A stretch of 64,000 nt of DNA. It comes from JAFEBO01 sp050730655. Its GTDB lineage: Bacteria > Planctomycetota > Phycisphaerae > Phycisphaerales > UBA1924. The position numbers and the translations under genes are program-made. Below are positions 52,402 to 60,120 of the stretch, in pieces. The notes below the pieces were generated by a model, which did no database searches, was not told the DNA's origin, and was given only the letters and a program-made list of their open reading frames with translations. The stretch's first letter is position 1, and each line of letters starts with the position of its first letter. Location of the stretch: positions 25,914-89,913 of the forward strand of contig JBOHNL010000015.1 in the NCBI GenBank assembly GCA_050730655.1, in the 5' to 3' direction.

Positions 52402-52741
52402 GAAGGACTCCTTGAATAGAAAGAGCCGTCACAAAGGCTCCGACTGCCACACGCATCGGCCGGAAGTGAGGCCGGGGGATAAGAAACGACCCGCCGAGGC
52501 ATGGAATGCCCTATTGTTTGGTGGTGCTAAAGACCTTCTGATCAATCCCGTGGCCGCGATCTGCTCGGCGGAACCCATTACGGTGACCGCGAAAGAGGCC
52601 TGATCGCATGCTCCGAAGCGTCTCGGCTTCGGGGCGGTGTGTGTTTCCACACCTGCTGCCGCGGGATAGATCGAACCGGGAATCTCAATTCCTTGTCTCC
52701 CCGCGGGCAAAGCCCGTGGGCCTCGGCAGTCATATTCACCA
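52402..52741. other. Non-coding 340-base stretch
   Basis: No convincing gene is present. Small self-complementary segments occur, for example CCGAAGC-N6-GCTTCGG near 52613 and a GCGGGC/GCCCGT arm near 52700, but none has a T-tract or follows a stop. CATATT lies 6 bases before the next ATG and could serve as a -10 box, with no partner -35. Confidence 0.35.
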
Positions 52742-53104
52742 ATGTCTCACAAGAGCAGAATCGAAACAAACGACTTCACGTGTATTCACTGCAACGCCCA
52801 TGTGCCCGTTCAGGCGTGGGGAACCAAACATCGGAACCACTGTCCGCTCTGTTTGTGGTCCCGCCACGTCGATGACGAGCCCGGCGATCGCGCGTGTGCG
52901 TGTCGATCCGGCATGGAACCGATCGGCATCGAAGTCCGTCAGGACGGCGAGTGGGCGATCATCCACCGATGCACCGGCTGCGGCACCTTCGGCACGAACC
53001 GAGTCGCGGGCGACGACGAAGAGCGGACGCTTCTCGCGCTCGCGCTGCGCCCGATCGCCAACCCGGCGTTTCCGCTCGATGGATTCCGTGCTCGAGATTC
53101 GTGA
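52742..53104 (+). CDS. RNHCP-domain protein
   Basis: The 120-residue protein has CIHCNAHVPVQAWGT, RNHCPLCLWSRHVDD, GDRACACRSGMEPIGI and IIHRCTGCGTFGTNRVAGDD, the arrangement of the RNHCP domain, a cysteine-rich module probably binding zinc and found widely in bacteria without known function. The sequence from KHRNHC is diagnostic. No clear ribosome binding site precedes the ATG. It stands 137 bases ahead of the secreted protein gene. Confidence 0.9.
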   Translation: MSHKSRIETNDFTCIHCNAHVPVQAWGTKHRNHCPLCLWSRHVDDEPGDRACACRSGMEPIGIEVRQDGEWAIIHRCTGCGTFGTNRVAGDDEERTLLALALRPIANPAFPLDGFRARDS

Positions 53105-53241
53105 GCGCGAAGCGCGTGACGGATTTCACTTGACGGAACGGCGCGAAACTGTGGTAAAGTGTTCCCGAATGATTCGAGGCCCCAGGCGTCTCCTCCGGTC
53201 ATGTTGACGGTGGCAGCGCTTGCGGGTTCAGGAGGTTTGCT

Positions 53242-54426
53242 ATGGGATTTTCTTCGATGCTGGGTTGGAACGGCTTTGTCAACTCGGGGCTGACGACGGC
53301 GCGGAGCCGCGCCGCCCGGCTGCTGATCGTCGCAACCGCCGCCGGATCGCTCGCCGGATTCGCCTCGGCGCAGGCCAAGCCAGAACCGATGACCGAAGAC
53401 GGCGCGATCACCGGAACGATGAACATCGATTTCGGAACGCGTACGAATCAGGATCGCTCGGGCGACTTGAAGAGCGGCTCTCCCGCGAAGGGGGCGAAGG
53501 ACAAATACACCTTCGATCTGATCGTGGGAAAGACCACCGAGTTCACCGGCGAAGTTCAGCGTCAGCCCAACCTGTACACCAGCACGCTCGGCCGCAAGGC
53601 ACAGGACGCGGAGCTCTTTTACAAGGTCGATCTGGCGGTGCTCAATCCCAAGGACCTGAAGCAGAAACGCAACGTCGGACGACTTGTCGGCACCGTGCCC
53701 ATCGACCCGGCGACCGGCGCCTACGAACTCTCCGGGGGCTCCTCCAAGGACAGCGCTCTACGGATCAACATCGACGCGGTCGGCAAAGCCTCGGCCTTTG
53801 TCGATAACTTCGCCGGCAAGCTGGTGGGCAAGGCCGAGAAGAAGGAAAGCCTCGCCGCCTTCACCTACAAGCGCCTCGTTGGCGACAAGACTGTTGAAGT
53901 CGTCGTCAAGAAGAGCGACCCGATGAAGTTCGAGAACATCGTGATGGCAAAGGGACCGGCCGAGGTCTATCCCCGCACGGTGGTTAACGGCCGACTCGAC
54001 TACGACTATGAAACCGGCAACTACTTTGCCGATCGCATCCGCTTCAAATACTCGCTCGACGGCCAGGACTTCGAGGACATCGTGACCGGCACGATCAAGT
54101 GGGTCGAAGACCCGGATCGCGCAACCAACGGCAAGGGCTATTACGACTTCAACCTTCGCTTCAACGAAGAGAAGAACAAGTCCGCCTCCACGGAAGCAGC
54201 CGCGTTCGAAAAGATGTCGGCCGAAGACGCGTTCTTCGCGGTTGACAACTCCATCCCCTGCCTCACGGGCCGCGTGTCCTACGTGGACACGATCTCGGCG
54301 GGCAGCGATCAGCCCTCGGCGAGCAAGGTGACGTACAACCTCAACGCCAACAAATTGACCAAGCAGCAGGTCATGAACTTCTTCAAGCTCTGGCTGCTCG
54401 CGATCGGCCCGACCAACGACGAGTAA
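53242..54426 (+). CDS. Secreted protein of unknown function, 394 residues
   Basis: A strong ribosome binding site (AGGAGG) precedes the ATG, and a signal peptide (ARLLIVATAAGSLAGFASAQ) is evident. The mature protein is beta-rich, with repeated two-stranded elements (YTFDLIVGKTTEFTGEVQR, YDYETGNYFADRIRFKYSLD) and Lys/Asp-rich surface. I find no motif or family. It may be a carbohydrate-associated or cell-wall protein. A 12-base-pair hairpin follows. The next gene, a Tat-exported amine oxidase, is on the same strand, but the terminator separates them. Confidence 0.72.
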   Translation: MGFSSMLGWNGFVNSGLTTARSRAARLLIVATAAGSLAGFASAQAKPEPMTEDGAITGTMNIDFGTRTNQDRSGDLKSGSPAKGAKDKYTFDLIVGKTTEFTGEVQRQPNLYTSTLGRKAQDAELFYKVDLAVLNPKDLKQKRNVGRLVGTVPIDPATGAYELSGGSSKDSALRINIDAVGKASAFVDNFAGKLVGKAEKKESLAAFTYKRLVGDKTVEVVVKKSDPMKFENIVMAKGPAEVYPRTVVNGRLDYDYETGNYFADRIRFKYSLDGQDFEDIVTGTIKWVEDPDRATNGKGYYDFNLRFNEEKNKSASTEAAAFEKMSAEDAFFAVDNSIPCLTGRVSYVDTISAGSDQPSASKVTYNLNANKLTKQQVMNFFKLWLLAIGPTNDE

Positions 54427-54451
54427 TTGACTCGTGATGATCTGAAGTCCT

Positions 54452-54484
54452 CGCCGGGCGCGTGAAAACGCGCCCGGCGATTTG
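54452..54484 (+). terminator. Stem-loop terminator with GAAA tetraloop
   Basis: CGCCGGGCGCGT (54452-54463) and ACGCGCCCGGCG (54468-54479) make a perfect 12-base-pair stem closed by GAAA, followed by ATTTG. The stem is very strong and the T-tract is short. It lies 25 bases past the stop of the secreted protein. Confidence 0.75.
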
Positions 54485-54542
54485 TCGGCGAAACTTAATT
54501 TGCTACGCGCGGCCGATGATGGCCGCCGCGAGGAGATTCTGG

Positions 54543-56054
54543 ATGACCTTCTCACTGTTCACACGGCTCGATCGTCGCTACGGACCCAAGGTCGACGCGC
54601 TCACCCGCCGCGACATGATGAAAGCGACGCTCGCAGCCTCCGCCGGCTTGCTCCTCTCCGGCCCGACCATGCGAGCCTTCGCAAACGCCGCCTCGGGCAA
54701 GCGGGTCGTTGTAATTGGCGCGGGTCTTTCCGGTCTCGCGGCAGCCCATGAACTTTCCGCCGTCGGCTACGACGTCACAGTCGTCGAGGCCCGTGATCGC
54801 CTCGGCGGGCGCGTGCTCTCGTTCAGCGACTTTATCCCCGGGCGAAACATCGAAGGTGGTGGCGAGCTCATCGGCTCGAACCACCCGGCATGGGTCTGCT
54901 ACGCCAAGAAATTCGGCCTCGAGTTCCTCGATGTCGGTGAAGACGAAGGCACCACCGATCCCATGGTGATCGACGGCAAGACGATCGAGCCCAAGGAGGC
55001 CGCCCGCGTCTGGGAGTCGATGAAAGAAGCCCTCAACCAGATGAACGATCTGGCAAAGGACATCGACGCCGATGAACCGTGGAAGTCGCCAAAGGCGAAG
55101 GAACTCGATGCCAGAACCATTGAAAGCTGGATCGAAGCGCTCGACACCGATGCCCTGACCAAGCGCGCCTGCTGGATCAACCAGGCTTCGGACAACGGAC
55201 AAAAACCCTCGCGAATGAGCCTGCTCGGGCAACTGACAGCGGTGAAGGGGGGCGGGCTGGAAAAATTCTGGTCGGATACCGAGGTTTACCGCTGCAAGGG
55301 CGGCAACCAGCAACTCGCGATGAAGCTGGCGGGCGCGATCGGCGACCAGAAGATCATCCTCGGGCTGCCTGTGACCGAGGTCGATTCCCGCGGCAACACC
55401 TGCAAAGCCACCTGCCGCGACGGCCGCGTGATCGAGTGCGACGATGTCATCCTGGCCGTGCCCCCGACCGTCTGGACAAAGATCCAGTTCACGCCCGCGA
55501 TTCCGAAAGAGATCGCGCCGCAAACCGGTTTGAACACCAAGTACCTCGCGCATGTGAAGAGCCGCTTCTGGCGCGAAGCGAAGATCTCCCAATACGCCCT
55601 GAGCGATTTGGCGGTTGAGCAGACGTGGGACGCGACCGATGGTCAGGAAGGCGATGGCCCAGCCTGCCTCGTCGGCTTCAGTGGCGGCCCGGGCGCCGAA
55701 AAAACGCTCTCTTGGTCAAAGGAAGAACGGGACGAGAAATTCGCCGAGATCATGACTCGCTTTTTCCCCGAGTACCGCAAGAACTTCGTGGCCGCCCGAT
55801 TCATGGACTGGCCGAAAGAACAGTGGACCGGCTGCAGCTATTCATTCCCGGCGCCAGGGCAGGTCACGACCGTCGGCCCCCTGCTCGCCGCGGGATTGGG
55901 CCGCCTCCACTTCGCGGGCGAGCACTGCTGCTACAAGTTCGTCGGCTACATGGAAGGCGGACTGCAGGCCGGCATCGCCGCCGCCAAAAAGATCGCAAAG
56001 CGCGACGGCGTCAAGATCGAGGGCTGCGTGATGCCGGCAGAAGTCGGAACGTGA
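54543..56054 (+). CDS. Flavin-containing amine oxidase, Tat-exported
   Basis: The ATG at 54543 follows GAGGAG and opens a region with a twin-arginine signal (LTRRDMMKATLAASAGLLLS), so the folded protein is probably exported with its cofactor. The FAD dinucleotide motif is VVVIGAGLSGLAAAHELS, with DRLGGRVLSF and EGGGELIGS in the next position, and a C-terminal LHFAGEHCCYKFVGYMEGG binds the flavin. This is the flavin amine oxidase/monoamine oxidase family (503 residues). The substrate is unknown. Confidence 0.92.
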   Translation: MTFSLFTRLDRRYGPKVDALTRRDMMKATLAASAGLLLSGPTMRAFANAASGKRVVVIGAGLSGLAAAHELSAVGYDVTVVEARDRLGGRVLSFSDFIPGRNIEGGGELIGSNHPAWVCYAKKFGLEFLDVGEDEGTTDPMVIDGKTIEPKEAARVWESMKEALNQMNDLAKDIDADEPWKSPKAKELDARTIESWIEALDTDALTKRACWINQASDNGQKPSRMSLLGQLTAVKGGGLEKFWSDTEVYRCKGGNQQLAMKLAGAIGDQKIILGLPVTEVDSRGNTCKATCRDGRVIECDDVILAVPPTVWTKIQFTPAIPKEIAPQTGLNTKYLAHVKSRFWREAKISQYALSDLAVEQTWDATDGQEGDGPACLVGFSGGPGAEKTLSWSKEERDEKFAEIMTRFFPEYRKNFVAARFMDWPKEQWTGCSYSFPAPGQVTTVGPLLAAGLGRLHFAGEHCCYKFVGYMEGGLQAGIAAAKKIAKRDGVKIEGCVMPAEVGT

Positions 56055-56094
56055 GTCGGCGCCGCCGACCAATTTCAGACCTCGGAGATTTCGT

Positions 56095-56520
56095 GTGTCG
56101 ACCGCACCCTCAGCTCCGACTCCAATCACGCTTCAAAATTTCGAATCCTGCTCGATCCCCCGCGAGGAATACACCCACCGCGCGCACCTCACCGTGGCGT
56201 ATCTCTACCTCCGCGCCCACCCGCTCTCCGATGCCATCATCAAGATGCGCACGGGGATCCACCGCTTCAACGCCGCCAAGGGAATCGAAAACACCCCTAC
56301 CGGCGGCTACCACGAAACGCTCACCATCGCGTGGATGCGTGTGATCGACGGCACGATGAAGTCCTACGGAAGTCTCGGCAGCCCCGACGAGTTGCTGGCT
56401 CAGCACCCCCACTTGCTCTGTGTCACCCTGCTGCGCCTGTTCTACACCCGCGATCGGATCATGTCCGCCGAGGCTCGTGCGTCGTGGGTCGAGCCCGATC
56501 TGGCAAGGCTGCCGGATTGA
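56095..56520 (+). CDS. Conserved hypothetical protein
   Basis: This 141-residue protein starts with a GTG. Conserved-looking segments are YTHRAHLTVAYLYLRAHP, HRFNAAKGIENTPTGGYHET and HPHLLCVTLLRLFYTRDRIM. Histidines and the YHETLT pattern recur in a family of short proteins of unknown function known in several phyla. No membrane segment is present. It follows the amine oxidase by 40 bases and could be in its operon. Confidence 0.72.
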   Translation: MSTAPSAPTPITLQNFESCSIPREEYTHRAHLTVAYLYLRAHPLSDAIIKMRTGIHRFNAAKGIENTPTGGYHETLTIAWMRVIDGTMKSYGSLGSPDELLAQHPHLLCVTLLRLFYTRDRIMSAEARASWVEPDLARLPD

Positions 56521-56732
56521 CAGAACGGATTTCGCCCGCCGTCGTCCCTGCGTCAGATCACCGGTTTCGGGCTCGCAATCCCCGTTTTTGTGCAATGCGG
56601 AGGGGTTCACTGGCGATCTGCGCGTACGTGCACCATCCAAGACCTTTCCGGCATCGAAGTGGGTAGTAGATTGAGTGGCGTGAAGGTTGCAGCGGCAAGT
56701 GGCTGCCGCAATGTTCGCGACTGGAGACGACC

Positions 56733-57911
56733 ATGCGCGTCCTGTGGATGATTCTGCTGTTTGTAACTGTGGCGGCGATTGCCGGCGGGCTTTTCTACGC
56801 CGCGCGGGCGCAGGCCGGCGGGCCGGGCGCGGGGTATGGATATGGGAATGCAGCGCTACCGGGGGACGTTGAAACCTCGGACGAAAAAGGGACTCTGAAG
56901 AGCATGATCAATCAGGCGAACGAAAAGAAAGCAGACGGCCCTCGCTACTCCAAGAGCGGCTACGACGTCACGCCTCTGAGCGAAAAACAGATCAACGAGC
57001 TCGCACAAAAGCTCTCGCCCAAAGACCGCGACGTCATTCTCGCCAAGGGCACCGAGCCCGCCTTCTGCGGCACACTCACCGAAAACCACAAAGAAGGCGT
57101 CTACGTCTGCCACCTGTGCGGATTGCCCCTCTTTACAAGCGACAACAAGTTCAACTCCGGCACGGGCTGGCCGAGCTTCTTCAAGCCGGTGGACAAAGAT
57201 CACATCGCGTATCACAAAGACACTGCGTACGGCATGGAGCGCATCGAGATCTTGTGCACTCGCTGCACCGCGCACCTCGGCCACGTCTTCGATGACGGCC
57301 CCGAGCCGACCGGCCTCCGCTACTGCGTGAACAGCGTTTCGCTCGAGTTCGTCGAGAAGAAGGACGGCAAGGTGGAACTTCCCGTTGCGAGCCAACCCCT
57401 CAAGACCGACACCGCATATTTCGCGGGCGGTTGCTTCTGGGGAACCGAAGATGTCTTCCAGCAGGTTCCCGGCGTGATTGATGTCGTCAGCGGTTACATG
57501 GGCGGCACAAAATCGCATCCGACCTACAAAGAAGTCTGCTACACCGATACCGGTCACGCCGAGACCGTGAAAATCGTCTTCGATCCCGCACGAGTCACCT
57601 ACAAGGACCTGCTCGCCAAGTTCTTCAAGTTCCACGATCCGACCACGCTCGACGCGCAGGGTCCCGATCACGGCCGCCAATACCGCAGCGCGATCTTCGC
57701 TTCGGACGAGAAACAACTCGCCGACGCCAAGGCGTTTATTGCCGAACAGAGTGCGAAACCGAAATATCTGAAGCGGAAAATCGTGACGACTTTGGAGCTT
57801 GCGAAAAAATCTGGCGACGCAGCAGGCTTCTGGGAAGCCGAGGATTACCACCAGGATTACCACATGAAGCACGGCGGCCACTGCGCCCTGCCCCCATCCG
57901 ACGACGAATGA
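56733..57911 (+). CDS. Bifunctional methionine sulfoxide reductase MsrB-MsrA, membrane-anchored
   Basis: An N-terminal helix (LWMILLFVTVAAIAGGLFY) and a Gly-rich linker precede an MsrB domain: PAFCGTLTENHKEGVYVC, zinc cysteines 126, 129, 175 and 178, and catalytic Cys198 (RYCVNSVSLEF). MsrA follows with GCFWGTE (Cys234), and YHQDYHMKHGGHC closes the chain. The fusion order is MsrB then MsrA. It repairs oxidised methionine, here probably in exported proteins. Both catalytic cysteines are present. The chain ends with Cys-containing GGHCALPP, as in resolving-cysteine tails. Confidence 0.95.
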   Translation: MRVLWMILLFVTVAAIAGGLFYAARAQAGGPGAGYGYGNAALPGDVETSDEKGTLKSMINQANEKKADGPRYSKSGYDVTPLSEKQINELAQKLSPKDRDVILAKGTEPAFCGTLTENHKEGVYVCHLCGLPLFTSDNKFNSGTGWPSFFKPVDKDHIAYHKDTAYGMERIEILCTRCTAHLGHVFDDGPEPTGLRYCVNSVSLEFVEKKDGKVELPVASQPLKTDTAYFAGGCFWGTEDVFQQVPGVIDVVSGYMGGTKSHPTYKEVCYTDTGHAETVKIVFDPARVTYKDLLAKFFKFHDPTTLDAQGPDHGRQYRSAIFASDEKQLADAKAFIAEQSAKPKYLKRKIVTTLELAKKSGDAAGFWEAEDYHQDYHMKHGGHCALPPSDDE

Positions 57912-57948
57912 TGAAGAAGGTTTTAGGTGTGTTTTCCTTCTGTTCGGA

Positions 57949-57978
57949 TTGCCATCGGTCGGTAGTAATTCGTATCAT
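57949..57978 (+). promoter_or_regulatory. Possible promoter giving a leaderless transcript of the first PAS-LuxR gene
   Basis: TTGCCA at 57949-57954 and TATCAT at 57973-57978 are separated by 18 bases. The distance from TATCAT to the ATG at 57985 is 6 bases, so transcription would begin at or next to the start codon. No ribosome binding site precedes the ATG, which fits a leaderless message. Confidence 0.55.
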
Positions 57979-57984
57979 TCACAT

Positions 57985-58701
57985 ATGACCACCGGCCCAA
58001 AAAAGGACGCCGTTGGGACAGGGGGCGCGCTCGGCAACACCCAGCTTCAGGCTCTGGGTGCAGCTTTAGGTTCCGATCCCATGAGTGGGGTCGCGATCTT
58101 CGGCACGGGCGGCGTAGTGATCTGGGCAAATCCGCAGTTGTCGAAAATGTTCCGGGGCCCCGACGCGAGCCCGGCACAGTCGATGGGGCGCAAGCTCAAA
58201 GAGGTCTACCCGGAATCGTTTGCAAACGAAGTCGTCTCCGTGATCGATCAGTGCGCCGCCGCCGGCAAGCCGGCGCTGATGCGCACGATCTGGCGGGGCG
58301 AGCAGATGTACACCTGGGTCCAGCCGATCAACGCAGATCCCGACGAATCCGGTGATGGCACGGGCTCAAAGCAGGTGCTGACGATCAGCCGCAAGGTTCG
58401 AGGCGATGAAAACGCCAAAGACCTTTTCCCGATGGTGGACTTCGAGAAATTCGATTCGAAGGTGATCGATCTCGGCCCACTGGACGTGTTAAGTACCAGA
58501 GAACTTGAAGTGCTGGCGCTTCTGGGCCAAGGCCTTTCGGCAGCAGACATTGCCGCCGTTCTTCATCGCTCGGTGAAGACCATCAACACCCATCGCGAGA
58601 GCATCGGCAAGAAGCTCAAGATCGACGACCGGGTGAAGTTGGCCGTGATTGCCCAGCGGGCGGGCCTGAGGCTCGCTGACGCCGCTCGGGAAAGAACCTG
58701 A
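57985..58701 (+). CDS. PAS-type sensor with LuxR/FixJ HTH (first of tandem pair)
   Basis: The 238-residue protein has an N-terminal PAS-like domain (DPMSGVAIFGTGGVVIWANPQ, residues about 35-150) and a C-terminal GerE HTH (LSTRELEVLALLGQGLSAAD, KTINTHRESIGKKLKIDD). No receiver domain exists, so the input is direct ligand or redox binding rather than phosphorylation, which is inference. The ATG at 57985 was chosen as it directly follows a possible promoter. It is 12 bases ahead of a close paralogue, so both act in one operon. Confidence 0.85.
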   Translation: MTTGPKKDAVGTGGALGNTQLQALGAALGSDPMSGVAIFGTGGVVIWANPQLSKMFRGPDASPAQSMGRKLKEVYPESFANEVVSVIDQCAAAGKPALMRTIWRGEQMYTWVQPINADPDESGDGTGSKQVLTISRKVRGDENAKDLFPMVDFEKFDSKVIDLGPLDVLSTRELEVLALLGQGLSAADIAAVLHRSVKTINTHRESIGKKLKIDDRVKLAVIAQRAGLRLADAARERT

Positions 58702-58713
58702 GGCGACGGTGGT

Positions 58714-59475
58714 ATGCTTGGGTCGATGAACCAGCACCCACACGCTCAAGCCGAACCCGAGGGCCTTCCGCCTCTGCCCTCCAATCTTGACAGCGACGAG
58801 CTCCGCGGCGTATTCACCGCAATCGGTGCCGACCCGATGATCGGCGTTGCCATTCTCGGCGAAGACGGTTGCATCTACTGGGTGAACCCCCAGATGGCAC
58901 AGCTCTTCTTCGGCAATAAGAAGACCGCGCAGGAGGCGATGGGCCACAGCTTGTCCGATCTCTATCCCGCCCCGTGGGTGGACGAGCGGCTCAAACTGCT
59001 GAAGCAGGCTGCAGAAACCAATAAGCCGGTGCAACTCCGCTCAATCTGGGAAGGCCGCCAGCAGTACTCATGGATCCACCCGCTCGATGCCGAGCACCCC
59101 GAGCCGATGGATGCGGACGAAAAGCACGGCGGCCCGATGCCGCGCCGGCTGCTGGTCATTACCAAACGCGTGAGTGGCGAAGGTAAGGCCGAAGAACTCA
59201 AACACGCCGACGGCTTCGAAAAGGTCGACAGCGAAACTGTCGATCTCGGGCCGCTCGACGTTTTGACCAGCCGCGAACTTGAAGTACTTGCCTTGCTGGG
59301 CCAGGGCCTCGCCGCGGCAGAGATCGCCAAGCTCCTCCACCGCTCCGTCAAAACGATCAATACCCACCGCGAGAACATCGGTAAGAAACTGAAGATCGAC
59401 GATCGCGTCAAGCTGGCAAATGTGGCCCAGCGAGCCGGTCTGAGAATCGCGGACGCGGAACGAGAGCGCGTCTGA
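58714..59475 (+). CDS. PAS-type sensor with LuxR/FixJ HTH (second of tandem pair)
   Basis: The 253-residue protein matches its neighbour over its whole length. The PAS region reads DPMIGVAILGEDGCIYWVNPQ and WEGRQQYSWIHPLD, and the HTH is almost identical (LTSRELEVLALLGQGLAAAE, VKTINTHRENIGKKLKIDDR). The N-terminus may start at the ATG at 58714 or at a second one 12 bases later (58726). The near-identity of the HTH domains suggests the same DNA target, while the PAS parts differ, so two signals could converge on one regulon. Confidence 0.87.
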   Translation: MLGSMNQHPHAQAEPEGLPPLPSNLDSDELRGVFTAIGADPMIGVAILGEDGCIYWVNPQMAQLFFGNKKTAQEAMGHSLSDLYPAPWVDERLKLLKQAAETNKPVQLRSIWEGRQQYSWIHPLDAEHPEPMDADEKHGGPMPRRLLVITKRVSGEGKAEELKHADGFEKVDSETVDLGPLDVLTSRELEVLALLGQGLAAAEIAKLLHRSVKTINTHRENIGKKLKIDDRVKLANVAQRAGLRIADAERERV

Positions 59476-59676
59476 GAACTCGCCGTTTCCGGCCAATCGT
59501 GCAAAACGACCCCTCCGGGCGCACTCTGGGCGCCCGGTTGTGTCAATTTGTATAGTCGACTCCGACAAGCCAATCGCAACGACTTGCCTGAACAGGGGGG
59601 CTTGCGGTAGTCTTGTTCGATCGAGTGTAGAACGGGCACGGGGCCCGATCGACGCGTCGAACGAGGAGGCCGGGGC

Positions 59677-60111
59677 ATGTTCGGAAGAGTCGGTTCGATT
59701 GGCGGCGCGCTGGTGTTGCTTGTGGCGCTGCTCGCAGGTATTGGCAATGTCTATCTAGCGAAGAGTCGCGCCCGCGAGGATTGTCGCAAGGAGGCGCACA
59801 CGCTGGTGGAAAAGTGCGACTGCTACAAAGCCAACAAGGACTACATGGATTGGCTTGTCGATACCACGCACGACGAGGTGTTCGATCACAGCTATAAGGT
59901 GAAGTACTCCGGCGGAGGACGCTATCGCGCTATGCGCGATGAGAGCACCTTTGACGCAGACGCATACATGGAAGAACTCTTCGCTGGCATGATCGCGCGG
60001 GCGAAAGACGACAAGGCCGATGCGGTCGTCAAGTCGCTGGAGACGTTGAAAAAAGTGCTGGCCGAGGAAGATGAGCCGCCGCAGCAAGCTGCCGCACCGA
60101 CGAAGAAATAA
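59677..60111 (+). CDS. Membrane-anchored protein of unknown function
   Basis: The 144-residue protein has GAGGAGG before the ATG and an N-terminal helix (GGALVLLVALLAGIGNVYLA). The soluble part is charged and helical, with a Cys pair (KCDCYKANKDY) near residues 47-49. The C-terminus is Lys/Glu/Pro-rich. No family is recognised. It converges with the amylase gene, with only 9 bases between stops, and no terminator hairpin is seen. Confidence 0.65.
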   Translation: MFGRVGSIGGALVLLVALLAGIGNVYLAKSRAREDCRKEAHTLVEKCDCYKANKDYMDWLVDTTHDEVFDHSYKVKYSGGGRYRAMRDESTFDADAYMEELFAGMIARAKDDKADAVVKSLETLKKVLAEEDEPPQQAAAPTKK

Positions 60112-60120
60112 GTCGCTTCG

